Shown here in pieces: positions 18,840 through 27,979 of a stretch of DNA of 64,000 nt; within the stretch, counting starts at the first letter, position 1, and every line of letters starts with the position of its first letter. The position numbers and the translations under genes were made by a program. The notes below the pieces were generated by a model, which was not told the DNA's origin, searched no databases, and saw only the letters and a list, made by a program, of their open reading frames with translations. This stretch comes from Sphingomonas changnyeongensis (GTDB lineage Bacteria > Pseudomonadota > Alphaproteobacteria > Sphingomonadales > Sphingomonadaceae), in the NCBI RefSeq assembly GCF_009913435.1, contig NZ_CP047895.1, positions 2,302,501-2,366,500 on the forward strand, written 5' to 3'.

Positions 18840-20192
18840 TTATTGCGCCGCCATCGCCCCGGCTGGCCCATCGATCTTCAGCCAGTCGCGCGGCGGCTGG
18901 CCGTAGAGCATCTCCAGCACTTCAAGCTGCACACCGACCGGACGGCCGCTCTGCGAGTTCCACAGCACCGCCACGCCCGAGCGCGCCGCCGGATCGAACA
19001 GGATGGTCGAGCGATACCCCATCACCGCACCCTGATGGCCGACCAGCGCCCGCCCGGAATAATCATAATCGCGCCAGCCCAGCGCATATTGCGACCGCCC
19101 CATGACCTGGGAGAACAGCGTGCCGCGCCGCCCGGTATCGACGCGCGCCTGATGGATGTTGGCAAGCACCGCCGGCGGCACGACCTGCGGCGCAAGGCCC
19201 ATCTGCGCGCGCATCCACAGCGCCAGATCCATGATTGAGGAGTTGACCCCGCCCGCCGCCGGCACGCGGTAATAATTGTCGTTCACCTCGACCGTGCGGC
19301 GGCCGACATGCGGGCGCGCCCAGCTCTGCGCCGCCATCAGCCCGGCGCGGGTCAGGCTGGCGGTGCGCATGCCGAGCGGCGCGAACAGCCGCCGCCTGAC
19401 CTGTTCGGCATAGCTCTGCCCGGTCACCCGCTCGACCACCTCGGTCGTCGTGTCGAAGGCGATGTTCTGATAGCTGTGGCAGGTGCCCGGCGTGCAGGAT
19501 GCAGCGATCGCCGCCAGCGACTGGCGCAGCGAACGCGGATCCGCCCCGGCCTCCAGCCGGTTGTCGCTGGCATTGTGCGGAATGCCGACCCGGTGCGACA
19601 GAATGTCGGCGATCGTTGCCGTCTGCTCGCCATTATTGGGCAGTTTGAGGCTGGTCGAAAACCGTGCCACCGGCTCGTCGAGCGACAGCCGCCCCTCCGC
19701 CGCGAGCAGCCCGACCAGCGTGGAGGCCACCCCCTTGGACAGCGAGGCCCAGCGGAACACCGTCTGCGGGCCGACCGGCTCGCCGCCCGCCGCCTGGGTG
19801 ACGCCATAGCCCTTGAGGAAGGTGATCTCGCCATTTTCGATGACGGCAACCGCCATGCCGACAATATCGGGCTTCGATGCCGCGATGGTCAGCCGCTCGT
19901 CCAGCCGGCGATAATCGATGCGCGTCCGCCCGTTTGCGGCGGCCATCGTCACCCCGGCGCGGGCGTCCAGATATTTCGGAACCGCGGCCACCTCCGCCGG
20001 GGCGCTGGCGGCGATCAGGCCGGGGGCGATGACCGCAACCAGGCTGGCCAGCCCGACAGCACCGCCGATCATCGCCGCCGGGCGGGACCGCGCCCGCTTC
20101 AGCGCCGCGTTGCCGACAGCCGCGCGCACGCTCCGCGCACCCGCCGGTGCGGCATTCTGCTGCCTGCCAAGCTTCGCCGTGCCGTTGCCCAA
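18840..20192 (-). CDS. Serine hydrolase, class C beta-lactamase / PBP4-like family
   Basis: A 450-residue protein with an N-terminal positively charged region and one hydrophobic segment (about 41-66), so it is secreted or anchored in the periplasm. The catalytic motifs are present: SLSK at 150-153 (nucleophile Ser and general-base Lys), YQN at 241-243, and HQG in GHQGAVMGYRS. Members range from beta-lactamases and D-aminopeptidases to esterases, so the substrate cannot be named. It lies alone, with leuC 63 bp downstream on the same strand. Confidence 0.85.
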   Translation of the reverse strand: MGNGTAKLGRQQNAAPAGARSVRAAVGNAALKRARSRPAAMIGGAVGLASLVAVIAPGLIAASAPAEVAAVPKYLDARAGVTMAAANGRTRIDYRRLDERLTIAASKPDIVGMAVAVIENGEITFLKGYGVTQAAGGEPVGPQTVFRWASLSKGVASTLVGLLAAEGRLSLDEPVARFSTSLKLPNNGEQTATIADILSHRVGIPHNASDNRLEAGADPRSLRQSLAAIAASCTPGTCHSYQNIAFDTTTEVVERVTGQSYAEQVRRRLFAPLGMRTASLTRAGLMAAQSWARPHVGRRTVEVNDNYYRVPAAGGVNSSIMDLALWMRAQMGLAPQVVPPAVLANIHQARVDTGRRGTLFSQVMGRSQYALGWRDYDYSGRALVGHQGAVMGYRSTILFDPAARSGVAVLWNSQSGRPVGVQLEVLEMLYGQPPRDWLKIDGPAGAMAAQ

Positions 20193-20299
20193 TGCGCGAC
20201 CCTCTGCCCTTTTAACTTATAGAGCAGTGAATCAAGCATTTGCCTTTGGCACAACCCGGTAATGCACCGTGGCGCGACCAGTTGTTGCTCTCAGGCGAC

Positions 20300-20334
20300 A
20301 AAAGCGCCCGGGCGGCGGGAACCACGCCGCCCGG
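20300..20334 (-). terminator. Intrinsic terminator after scoAB
   Basis: On the minus strand CCGGGCGGCG pairs perfectly with CGCCGCCCGG (20308-20317 with 20325-20334, 7-base loop), followed shortly by a TTTT tail at 20303-20300. It lies 18 bp beyond the scoB stop, so it should end the scoAB transcript. The remaining bases to 20192 hold nothing I recognise. Confidence 0.65.
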
Positions 20335-20352
20335 ACACCATGTTCGACCGGG

Positions 20353-20985
20353 TTACAGATAGTTGGCCGTGGTCCGCGCGCGCACCTCGTCGGCGGTGAC
20401 GCCGGGGGCGGTTTCGATCAGCCGGAACGGGCTGGCATGATCGGCGCGCTCGAACACCGCCAGATCGGTGATGATCATGTCGACGACGTTGCGGCCGGTG
20501 AGCGGCAGCGTGCAGGCGGGGATGAACTTCGGGCTACCGTCCTTGGCATTATGCTCCATCACCACGATGATCTTCTTCACCCCGGCGACCAGATCCATGG
20601 CCCCGCCCATGCCCTTCACCATCTTGCCCGGGATCATCCAGTTGGCGATGTCGCCGCCCTCGGACACTTCCATCGCGCCCAGCACGGTCAGGTCGATATG
20701 GCCGCCGCGGATCATCGCAAAGCTCTGGTCCGATCCGAAATAGCTCGACGAGGGCAGCTGCGAGATCGTCTGCTTGCCGGCATTGATCAGATCGGCATCG
20801 ACCTCGTCGTCAAACGGGAAAGGGCCGATGCCCAGCATGCCGTTTTCCGACTGGAGCGTGACGGTCATGCCTTCGGGGATGTTGTTGGCAACGAGCGTCG
20901 GGATGCCGATGCCGAGATTGACGTAATAGCCGTCCTTCAGCTCGCGCGCCGCACGTGCGGCCATCTGGTTGCGATCCCACGCCAT
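20353..20985 (-). CDS. scoB: 3-oxoacid CoA-transferase subunit B
   Basis: The B subunit of a succinyl-CoA:3-ketoacid CoA-transferase, which activates acetoacetate and related acids by CoA transfer from succinyl-CoA. The 210-residue protein begins [30 protein letters not shown] and carries SENGMLG, whose Glu forms the covalent CoA thioester. Its start overlaps the last base of scoA, typical of the two-subunit bacterial enzyme. Confidence 0.94.
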   Translation of the reverse strand: MAWDRNQMAARAARELKDGYYVNLGIGIPTLVANNIPEGMTVTLQSENGMLGIGPFPFDDEVDADLINAGKQTISQLPSSSYFGSDQSFAMIRGGHIDLTVLGAMEVSEGGDIANWMIPGKMVKGMGGAMDLVAGVKKIIVVMEHNAKDGSPKFIPACTLPLTGRNVVDMIITDLAVFERADHASPFRLIETAPGVTADEVRARTTANYL

Positions 20986-21692
20986 TATGCCGCCTCCCTG
21001 GTGCGCACCGTGCGGAACTCGATCTTCTTGTCATACGGGCTGCCGACGATCATCCGCTTCACATAGATGCCCGGCAGATGGACATGGTCGGGATCGATGG
21101 TGCCGACCGGCACCACTTCCTCGACCTCGGCCACGCAGATGCGCCCGGCGGTCGCCATCGGCGCGTTGAAGTTGCGCGCCGTCTTGCGGAACTGGAGATT
21201 GCCCGCCTCGTCGGCGCGCCAGCCCTTGATGATCGACAGATCAGCGCGGATGCCGCGTTCAAGGATATAGGTTTCGCCGTCGAACTCCTTATGCTCCTTG
21301 CCCTCGGCAACCAGCGTGCCGACCCCGGTCTTGGTGTAGAAGCCGGGGATCCCCGCCCCGCCCGCGCGGCAGCGTTCGGCAAGCGTGCCCTGCGGACAGA
21401 ACTCGACCTCCAGCTCGCCCGACAGATATTGGCGCTCGAACTCCTTGTTCTCGCCGACATAGGAGCTGATCATCTTGGCGACCTGACGGCTGCGCAGCAG
21501 CTTGCCCAGCCCCTCATTGTCGATCCCGGCATTGTTCGAAACGAGCGTCAGGTTCCTGACGCCCGACGCCTGGATGGCGTCGATCAGCCGTTCCGGGATG
21601 CCGCACAGGCCAAAGCCGCCGGAACAGATGGTCATGCCATCGGACAGCAGGCCCTCAAGCGCCGCCGCCGCATCGGGATAAAGCTTGTTCAT
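20985..21692 (-). CDS. scoA: 3-oxoacid CoA-transferase subunit A
   Basis: The A subunit partner of ScoB, 235 residues. It begins [34 protein letters not shown], with the glycine-rich CoA-binding loop, and later has [28 protein letters not shown], a hallmark of CoA-transferase family I. It is upstream of and coupled to scoB. Confidence 0.94.
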   Translation of the reverse strand: MNKLYPDAAAALEGLLSDGMTICSGGFGLCGIPERLIDAIQASGVRNLTLVSNNAGIDNEGLGKLLRSRQVAKMISSYVGENKEFERQYLSGELEVEFCPQGTLAERCRAGGAGIPGFYTKTGVGTLVAEGKEHKEFDGETYILERGIRADLSIIKGWRADEAGNLQFRKTARNFNAPMATAGRICVAEVEEVVPVGTIDPDHVHLPGIYVKRMIVGSPYDKKIEFRTVRTREAA

Positions 21693-21799
21693 CCTCGCAG
21701 ATCCTCCCCAGTGATGGCGCCGCTTAGGGCTGGCCCGGAACGGCGGTCAATTGCACGAAACGCAAGTCCGGTTGCAGCGGGCGCGCCATGCACGCCCCC

Positions 21800-22720
21800 T
21801 CACCCCCGCCCGTTCAGCGTCAGCCCGGCAAAGGGCCATGGCAGCGCAACCAGCCGCCCGGTGCCCGACAGGGTGACATAGGCGGTGCGGCCATCGCTGC
21901 CGCCCCAGCAGATATTGGTCGTGAACGGATCGGGCATGGCGACGAACCGTGCCAGCCCGCCTTCGGGCGCGACCACCGAAATCCCCGCCTCGCCGATCGT
22001 CGCCACGCAGATATTGCCCTCGGCATCGACGCCAAGGCTGTCGAACCAGCGATACCCGCCCGCACCATAAAGCAGCTGGCCGCCATGGCCCGCCAGCCCG
22101 CCGCCGCGCGCGATCCGCCCCGGTGCCTCGATGTCGAACGCCCACAGCTTGGCCGTATAGGTCTCCGCGACATAGAGCCGCCGCCCGTCGGGCGACAGGC
22201 CGATGCCGTTGGGATTTTCCATCGGGAAGATCACCTCCTCTATATGGCTGCCATCGGCGCGGGCGTAGAACACGCCGACCACGTCGCGCGACCGGGCAAA
22301 GGTCTTGCCATGGTCGGTGAACCAGAAGCCGCCATGCGCGTCGAACACCAGATCGTTCGGCCCGCGCAGCTGCACGTCGCCGGCATGGGTGTAGAGCGTC
22401 TCAACCCGACCGGTCGCCGGGTCGATCCGCTGGATCGATCCCCCCGCCCAGTCAGGAGCCGCACCGTGCGGGATCAGCAGGCCCGACTGCTCGGCCCAGG
22501 CAAAGCCGCCATTGTTGCAGCAGTAAAGCATCCCGTCGGGGCCGAGCGCGAGGCCGTTGGGGCCGCCGCCCGTCTCCGCAACCGGCTCGATCACGCCGTC
22601 CGGGCGGATGCGCGTGATGCGGCCGGCGGCGATTTCGGCCAGGATGATGCTGCCATCGGCCATCGCAACCGGTCCTTCGGGAAAGCGCAGCCCCGCCGCC
22701 ACTTCGCGCAACTCGTCCAT
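21800..22720 (-). CDS. SMP-30/gluconolactonase-family protein
   Basis: A 306-residue beta-propeller of the SMP-30/LRE family. Metal-binding and propeller motifs are visible: RFPEGPVAMADGSIIL with the expected Glu, GGPNGLALGPDGMLYCCNNGG, RGPNDLVFDAHGGFWFTDHG, and MENPNGIGLSPDGRRLYVAET. Members hydrolyse sugar lactones or related esters with a divalent metal. The substrate is unknown. The ATG at 22720 has GGGAGGAGAGACG upstream. It is divergent from the thiamine-diphosphate enzyme gene, which could share its pathway. Confidence 0.88.
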   Translation of the reverse strand: MDELREVAAGLRFPEGPVAMADGSIILAEIAAGRITRIRPDGVIEPVAETGGGPNGLALGPDGMLYCCNNGGFAWAEQSGLLIPHGAAPDWAGGSIQRIDPATGRVETLYTHAGDVQLRGPNDLVFDAHGGFWFTDHGKTFARSRDVVGVFYARADGSHIEEVIFPMENPNGIGLSPDGRRLYVAETYTAKLWAFDIEAPGRIARGGGLAGHGGQLLYGAGGYRWFDSLGVDAEGNICVATIGEAGISVVAPEGGLARFVAMPDPFTTNICWGGSDGRTAYVTLSGTGRLVALPWPFAGLTLNGRG

Positions 22721-22869
22721 CGTCTCTCCTCCCGTTCCGGTTTTTTTGGCGGGACAGAGGCTAGGCCGCGATGCCGCTGGCGCAAAGGGGGCTTGACCGG
22801 ACCGGCGCGCCTGCCTCACCCGGAACCCGAGGGCCGGATCGGCCGACAAGACCAGACCGGGAGGATATC

Positions 22870-24507
22870 ATGACCGGACCGCGCACCGGCGGCCGCATTC
22901 TCGTCGACAATCTCAGCGCCCAGGGCTGTGACCGGATCTTCACCGTGCCGGGCGAAAGCTTCCTTGCCGTGCTCGACGCGCTGCACGACACGCCGGCGAT
23001 CGATCTGGTCGTCGCGCGGCAGGAAGGCGGCGTCGCCTTCATGGCGGCGGCCGACGGCAAGCTGACCGGGCGGCCGGGCATCGCCTTTGTCACGCGCGGG
23101 CCGGGGGCGACCAACGCCACCATCGGCGTGCATGTGGCGATGCAGGATTCGCTGCCGATGATCCTGTTCATCGGCGATGTCGCGCGCGGGGACCGCGACC
23201 GCGAGGCGTTTCAGGAGGTCGATTTCGGCCAGATGTTCGGCCCGCTCGCCAAAAAGGTGCTGCGGATCGAGGATGTGCGCCGCATCCCCGAATATGTCGC
23301 CCGCGCCTATGCGACCGCAATGGCCGGGCGGCCCGGCCCGGTCGTCATCGTCCTGCCCGAAGACATGCTGTGCGACACCGCCGAAGCCGTGGACCGGCCG
23401 CGCGTGGAACGCCCGGGCCAGGCCCCCGACCCACAGGCGCTGGCGCGGCTGGCCGGGCTGATCGACGCCGCTGAGCGTCCGGTCGCGATCATCGGCGGCG
23501 CGGACTGGAGCGCCGAGGCCGGCACCGCCTTTGCCGATTGGGCGACGCGGATCGGTCTGCCCGTGGCAGCGGCGTTCCGCCGCCAGGATGCGGTGCCCAA
23601 TGACTGCCCGGTCTGGGCGGGCAATCTTGGCTATGGCCCCAATCCGGCGCTGGTCGCGCGGATCCGCGCCGCCGATCTGCTGATCGTCGTCGGCGCGCGG
23701 CTGGGGGAGGCGACGACCGATGGCTATACGCTCGTCACCCCGGATCATCCGGGCCAGACCCTCGTCCATATCCATCCTGATCCGGAGGAACTGCACAGCG
23801 TCTACCGGACCGATCTGGCGATCTGCGCCGACATGGCGGGCTTTGCCCGTGCCGCGCCCGCCGCGCGCCATCGGCCCGACGGAGCGGAGGCGCATCGCCA
23901 GTGGCAGTCATGGTCGACCCCGGCCCCGCGTGACGGCGTGACGCTCGACCTCGGCCAGTGCGTGGCGGCGATGCGCGCGCAGCTGCCGGCGGACACCATC
24001 ATCTGCAACGGCGCGGGCAATTTTTCCGGATGGTGGCACCGTTACTGGCCCTATCAGGGTCATGGCACCCAGCTGGCGCCGACCGCAGGCGCCATGGGCT
24101 ATGGCGTGCCCGCGGCGGTGGCGGCGGCGCTGCGCTGCCCCGGCCGGCAGGTCGTGGCGCTGGCGGGCGACGGCGATTTCCTGATGAACGGGCAGGAACT
24201 GGCAACCGCGCTGCGCCACCGGCTCGACCTGATCGTGATCGTCGTCGACAATGGCGGCTATGGCACGATCCGCATGCATCAGGAGCGCGAATATCCGCGC
24301 CGCGTGTCGGGAACCGAACTCGCCAATCCGGATTTCGCCGCCTTTGCCCGGGCATTCGGCGGCTGGGCCGAGCGGGTGGAACGCACCGCCGATTTCGCCC
24401 CTGCCCTTGCCCGCGCGACCGCCGAACGCGGCGTCCGCCTGCTCCACCTCGTCACCGATATCGAGGTGATCAGCGCGGCCACGACGATCAGCGCGCTGCG
24501 CGGCTGA
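22870..24507 (+). CDS. Thiamine-diphosphate-dependent enzyme, acetolactate-synthase-like
   Basis: A 545-residue ThDP enzyme with the three-domain layout of acetolactate synthase, oxalyl-CoA decarboxylase and relatives. The N-terminal domain has the catalytic Glu in IFTVPGESFL, then TRGPGATNA. The C-terminal cofactor domain has the motif GDGDFLMNGQELATA...DNGGYGTIRMHQ for ThDP and Mg. It lacks a nearby small regulatory subunit, so it is probably not the biosynthetic acetolactate synthase; the substrate is unknown. The ATG at 22870 has GGGAGG upstream. Confidence 0.85.
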   Translation: MTGPRTGGRILVDNLSAQGCDRIFTVPGESFLAVLDALHDTPAIDLVVARQEGGVAFMAAADGKLTGRPGIAFVTRGPGATNATIGVHVAMQDSLPMILFIGDVARGDRDREAFQEVDFGQMFGPLAKKVLRIEDVRRIPEYVARAYATAMAGRPGPVVIVLPEDMLCDTAEAVDRPRVERPGQAPDPQALARLAGLIDAAERPVAIIGGADWSAEAGTAFADWATRIGLPVAAAFRRQDAVPNDCPVWAGNLGYGPNPALVARIRAADLLIVVGARLGEATTDGYTLVTPDHPGQTLVHIHPDPEELHSVYRTDLAICADMAGFARAAPAARHRPDGAEAHRQWQSWSTPAPRDGVTLDLGQCVAAMRAQLPADTIICNGAGNFSGWWHRYWPYQGHGTQLAPTAGAMGYGVPAAVAAALRCPGRQVVALAGDGDFLMNGQELATALRHRLDLIVIVVDNGGYGTIRMHQEREYPRRVSGTELANPDFAAFARAFGGWAERVERTADFAPALARATAERGVRLLHLVTDIEVISAATTISALRG

Positions 24508-24517
24508 GCGCGGGCCG

Positions 24518-24561
24518 GGCCTGTCAGGGCATGCGCGGTTCAGCGCATGTCCGGACAGGCC
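24518..24561. terminator. Imperfect hairpin between convergent genes
   Basis: GGCCTGTC (24518-24525) pairs with GACAGGCC (24554-24561), and the inner CATGCGC pairs with GCGCATG, leaving a six-base loop. It sits between the end of the ThDP enzyme gene and the end of the DUF3422 gene and could terminate both. There is no long T-run on either strand. Confidence 0.5.
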
Positions 24562-24562
24562 G

Positions 24563-25822
24563 TCACGCCCGCTCACCAGGTTCGTCGTGCAGCCGCCGGC
24601 GGATGCGGGCGAGCGCGAGCCAGACCAGCGCCACCACGACCGGCGCGAGCACGGCTGAGGCCAGCGCCACGTCAAAGCCCGGCCAGAGGTGCGACAGGCC
24701 TTTGAGCGGATAGACGAGCAGCGAAAAGGCGTAATAGGAGATCGCGGCGACCGACAGCCCCTCGACCGTCTGCTGCAGGCGCAGCTGCGCGAGCGTGCGC
24801 CGGTTCATCGATTGCAGCAGATCGGCGTTAATCGCCTGCGTCACCAGCTCGATGCGGGTGTTGAGCATCTGCCCGGCGCGGGCGATGCGGGCGATGACCG
24901 CGCGTTCGCGCTGCGCCACGCTTGCACAGGTGCGCATCGCCGGCCCCAGCCGCCGGTCCATGAACTGGCCGATGGTCTGCATGCCGGGGATCGGGCTTTC
25001 GCGCAGCGAGGCGATGCGGCCGAGCACGATCTCGTAATAGGCATCGCCCGCGGCGAAGCGGAAATTGGTCGAGGCGCTGAGCGCCTCCATCCGCCCCGAC
25101 AAAGTGACGAGCCGGGTGAGCAGCGCGCGGTCGTCCTCCACCCCCAGATTGTCGGCAATCCGCGCCGCCAGTTCGCCGGCCTCGACCTCGATCTGCTTGA
25201 CCTGCGCCGCCGCATGGCCGGCGAGCGGAAAGGCGAGCAGCGCCATCAGCCGGTAGGTCTCGATCTCCAGCAGGATCAGCGCCAGCCGCCCGACCAGCAC
25301 CGGATCGTCATCGTGCATGATCACGTCGAACCGCGTCATCCCGCGCTGATCGGGGCGCAGATCGGTCAGCAGGGTCGCTGCGCCGTCGAGCAGCCGGGCA
25401 CCGATTGATTCATGCCGGTCGAGCGGCTCGCCATGCGCGTGGTGGCCGCGCCTGAGCCTCAGGGTCGTGAACACCAGCACCGGCCCCGGAATGGCGGCGA
25501 TCCAGTCCTCCGGCACGCCGTCCAGCGCGCTGTCCATGCCCTCGGCCGGCGGGGCGACGAACGTCCAGCTCGAAAACTCCGAATGGCGTTCCCAGCGCAG
25601 CTGCCAGCCGCCCGCATCGAGCGACCACCAGCGCATCCCCGGATGCGGGGCCTCGCGCTTCAGCTGGCGGCACAATGCCGCCATGTGCCGCCAGTCCGCC
25701 TCGCCGCCGTCCTGACCGGACAGGGCGGCGATGCGCGTCACCAGCGCAGGCAGCGCGACGGGTGTGGAGGGCCGGGCATGCGCCTCGGCCAGCAGGCGGT
25801 CGCGATCCTTATGAAAATCCAC
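24563..25822 (-). CDS. DUF3422 membrane-anchored protein
   Basis: A 419-residue protein of the DUF3422 family, function unknown. It begins VDFHKDRDRLLAEAHARPSTPV with GTG at 25822 and a GGAGG ribosome site seven bases upstream, giving the family length. Conserved blocks include HSEFSSWTFVAP, RFDVIMHDDDPVLVGRLALILLEIETYRLMALLA and TLAQLRLQQTVEGLSVAAISYYAFSLLVYPLKGL. Two C-terminal hydrophobic helices (about 355-405) suggest an inner-membrane anchor with a large cytoplasmic helical domain. Confidence 0.88.
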   Translation of the reverse strand: MDFHKDRDRLLAEAHARPSTPVALPALVTRIAALSGQDGGEADWRHMAALCRQLKREAPHPGMRWWSLDAGGWQLRWERHSEFSSWTFVAPPAEGMDSALDGVPEDWIAAIPGPVLVFTTLRLRRGHHAHGEPLDRHESIGARLLDGAATLLTDLRPDQRGMTRFDVIMHDDDPVLVGRLALILLEIETYRLMALLAFPLAGHAAAQVKQIEVEAGELAARIADNLGVEDDRALLTRLVTLSGRMEALSASTNFRFAAGDAYYEIVLGRIASLRESPIPGMQTIGQFMDRRLGPAMRTCASVAQRERAVIARIARAGQMLNTRIELVTQAINADLLQSMNRRTLAQLRLQQTVEGLSVAAISYYAFSLLVYPLKGLSHLWPGFDVALASAVLAPVVVALVWLALARIRRRLHDEPGERA

Positions 25823-25922
25823 CGCCTTGCCTCCATCACCGGAACAACAAACAGAACGGCGGAACAGGGGTGCCACGGCACCCGCCCCCTCAGCCCGAAC
25901 GTCCGCCCTGCGGCGCGCAAAG

Positions 25923-26249
25923 TCAACCGGAGCGCACGCCGGACGCCACCCTGCCGCGCCCTTGTTCACGCCGCGCCAGATCCCAGAGATGCGCGGGCAG
26001 CGCCCCGGCCAGCGGCAGGGCGATCAGCGGCCAGGGCGCACCGACCAGCGCGGCGCGCAGCCCGAGGACGAACATCGCCCCCGGCAGCACCGCCGCCAGC
26101 GCCCCGGCAGCCGACCAGCGTCGCCGCCGCCACAGCCAGCCAAACTCGAGCGCGAGCACGACCAGAATCGCATCGGCCGCCCGCCCGCTGGCGAAATAGG
26201 CGGCGGCCAGCCCGTCGAGCGCCGGGATCATCCCGTTCAACACCGCCAC
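25923..26249 (-). CDS. Small membrane protein downstream of tspO
   Basis: A 108-residue hydrophobic protein with three or four predicted membrane helices (near residues 10-38, 46-65, 68-90) and a basic C-terminus. It starts at a GTG (26249) only 4 bp after the tspO stop, or at the ATG at 26231. I do not recognise the family. Its tight link to tspO and bchP places it at the edge of the photosynthesis cluster, so a role in pigment or membrane physiology is possible but unproven. Confidence 0.65.
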   Translation of the reverse strand: MAVLNGMIPALDGLAAAYFASGRAADAILVVLALEFGWLWRRRRWSAAGALAAVLPGAMFVLGLRAALVGAPWPLIALPLAGALPAHLWDLARREQGRGRVASGVRSG

Positions 26250-26253
26250 CCCG

Positions 26254-26736
26254 TCACCCGAACGGCCCGTTCAGCCGGACAATCTCCCAGTTGAGCAGCC
26301 CGGCGATGGTCACCCAGACCAGATAGGGAACAAGCAGCAGCCCGGCGACGCGCGAGCGGCGGACGCAGAACAGGATCAGCGCGGCAATCGACCCCCAGAA
26401 GACGATCAGTTCGGCCAGCGCCCAGTCCGGCCGCTGCATGCGGAAAAAGATCAGGCTCCACAGGATGTTCAGAAACCCGTTGAACGCGAACAGGCCGATC
26501 AGCGTCTCTGCATCGCGGCGCGTGTGGACGACATTCCACGCCAGCACCGAGGCAATGGCCGCAAGCGCATAGATCGTCGTCCAAACGATGCCATAGACCG
26601 GATCGGGCGGGGCCCAGCCGGGCTGGGCGAGGCTGCGATACCATGGCCCCAGATCGGTGATCGTCATGCCCATCACCGCCACCGCCAGCGCGGCAAGGCC
26701 GGCGAGCATGAAAGGCATGATCCAGGGTCGGTTCAT
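26254..26736 (-). CDS. tspO: TspO/MBR-family tryptophan-rich sensory protein
   Basis: A 160-residue five-helix membrane protein. Family features include WYRSLAQPGWAPPDPVYGIVWTTIYALAAIASVLAW and the Trp-rich middle FNGFLNILWSLIFFRMQRPDWALAE. TspO binds tetrapyrroles; in Rhodobacter it modulates photosynthesis gene expression in response to oxygen. Its start overlaps the bchP stop by ATGA (26733-26736), which supports a tetrapyrrole-linked role here. Confidence 0.93.
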   Translation of the reverse strand: MNRPWIMPFMLAGLAALAVAVMGMTITDLGPWYRSLAQPGWAPPDPVYGIVWTTIYALAAIASVLAWNVVHTRRDAETLIGLFAFNGFLNILWSLIFFRMQRPDWALAELIVFWGSIAALILFCVRRSRVAGLLLVPYLVWVTIAGLLNWEIVRLNGPFG

Positions 26737-27923
26737 CGCGGCACGGGTCGCAGTCCCAGCAGGTGAGCCATATCCTTGAGGAAGATGCGCACATGCGCAA
26801 GCGGCTTCGCGCGGACGAGCTTCTTGTGCATATAGGCCTGCCAGGTCAGGTGCTGCACATCCGGATCGGCGCAGATCTTGACGAAGCGTTCGCGCCTTTT
26901 GTCGCTCGAATACCAGAAATACTGCATGATCCCGAGGATCCAGAACACCCGGCCATGTTCGCGCATGAACTGGCGGCGCGCACCAGCAAGCGCGGCGGCG
27001 CGGCCGGTGGCGAGGAAGCGTTCCGCCGCCTCGGCACCCATCCGCCCGCAGGCCATGGCATAATAAATCCCCTCGCCCGATGCCGGGGCGACGACACCCG
27101 CCGCATCCCCGACCACCAGCACGTCGCGGCCATTGTCCCAACGCTTGAGCGGCTTGAGCGGGATCGGCGCGCCTTCGTGGCGGATGGTGCGGCACCGGTC
27201 GAGCCCGGTGCGCGCGCGCAGCCGGGCGACGGATTCGCGCAGGCCAAACCCCTTGTCGGCACTGCCGACGCCGATGCTCGCCTGCGTGCCGTGCGGGAAC
27301 ACCCAGGAATAGAAATCGGGCGACAGCGACCCTTCATAGATCACATCGGCCCGGCGGGCGGCATAATCCTCGCTGTCCTCGGCGGGCGCTTCAATGATCT
27401 CATGATAGGCAAAGACGCATTTCACCTTGTCGCCGCCCGGGATGCAGCTGCGCGCGACGGCGGAGCGTGCGCCATCGGCCCCGATCACCAGCCGGGCGCG
27501 CAGCCGCTCGACCGGGCCGTCGCGCCCGGCGCGCCAGCACACCAGGGCCGTGCCGTCGGCGTCGCGCTCGACCGCAACATATTGCCCGGTGATGCGCTCG
27601 GCGCCCGCCGCCGCGGCACGCTCGCGCAGCCATTCGTCGAAATGCTCGCGGTCGACCATGCCGACAAAGCCGTCGCCGACCGGCATGTCGACCGCCTTGT
27701 GGGTCGGCGAGATCATCCGCGCCGCCTTCACGCGCGCGACGATCAGTGCGTCGGGAATGTCGAAATCGGCGATCAGCCGCGGCGGGATCGCGCCGCCGCA
27801 CGGTTTGATCCGCCCGGCCCGGTCGAGCAGCGCGACACGCCGCCCCGATGCCGCCAGATCGGTCGCGGCGGTCGCGCCTGCCGGCCCGCCGCCCACCACC
27901 ACCACGTCATAGGTCGTCGTCAT
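26733..27923 (-). CDS. bchP: Geranylgeranyl diphosphate/bacteriochlorophyllide reductase
   Basis: BchP reduces the geranylgeranyl side chain of bacteriochlorophyll to phytyl, the last step of bacteriochlorophyll a synthesis. The 396-residue flavoprotein begins with a FAD-binding motif VVVVGGGPAGATAATDLA, then CGGAIPPRLI, and DVLVVGDAAGVVAPASGEGIYYAMACGR, as in geranylgeranyl reductases. The ATG at 27923 has GGGGAGG upstream. It lies in the order bchG-(PucC-like)-bchP-tspO. Confidence 0.95.
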   Translation of the reverse strand: MTTTYDVVVVGGGPAGATAATDLAASGRRVALLDRAGRIKPCGGAIPPRLIADFDIPDALIVARVKAARMISPTHKAVDMPVGDGFVGMVDREHFDEWLRERAAAAGAERITGQYVAVERDADGTALVCWRAGRDGPVERLRARLVIGADGARSAVARSCIPGGDKVKCVFAYHEIIEAPAEDSEDYAARRADVIYEGSLSPDFYSWVFPHGTQASIGVGSADKGFGLRESVARLRARTGLDRCRTIRHEGAPIPLKPLKRWDNGRDVLVVGDAAGVVAPASGEGIYYAMACGRMGAEAAERFLATGRAAALAGARRQFMREHGRVFWILGIMQYFWYSSDKRRERFVKICADPDVQHLTWQAYMHKKLVRAKPLAHVRIFLKDMAHLLGLRPVPR

Positions 27924-27979
27924 CGCCGGTTCCTCCCCGTCAGGCCCCGTTTTCAGGCCCTCGTTTTCAGGCCCATTTT

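Noticed and set aside
20300..20334. A riboswitch downstream of the serine hydrolase
   Set aside because: The fold is a simple stem with a U-tail directly after scoB, so a terminator explains it.
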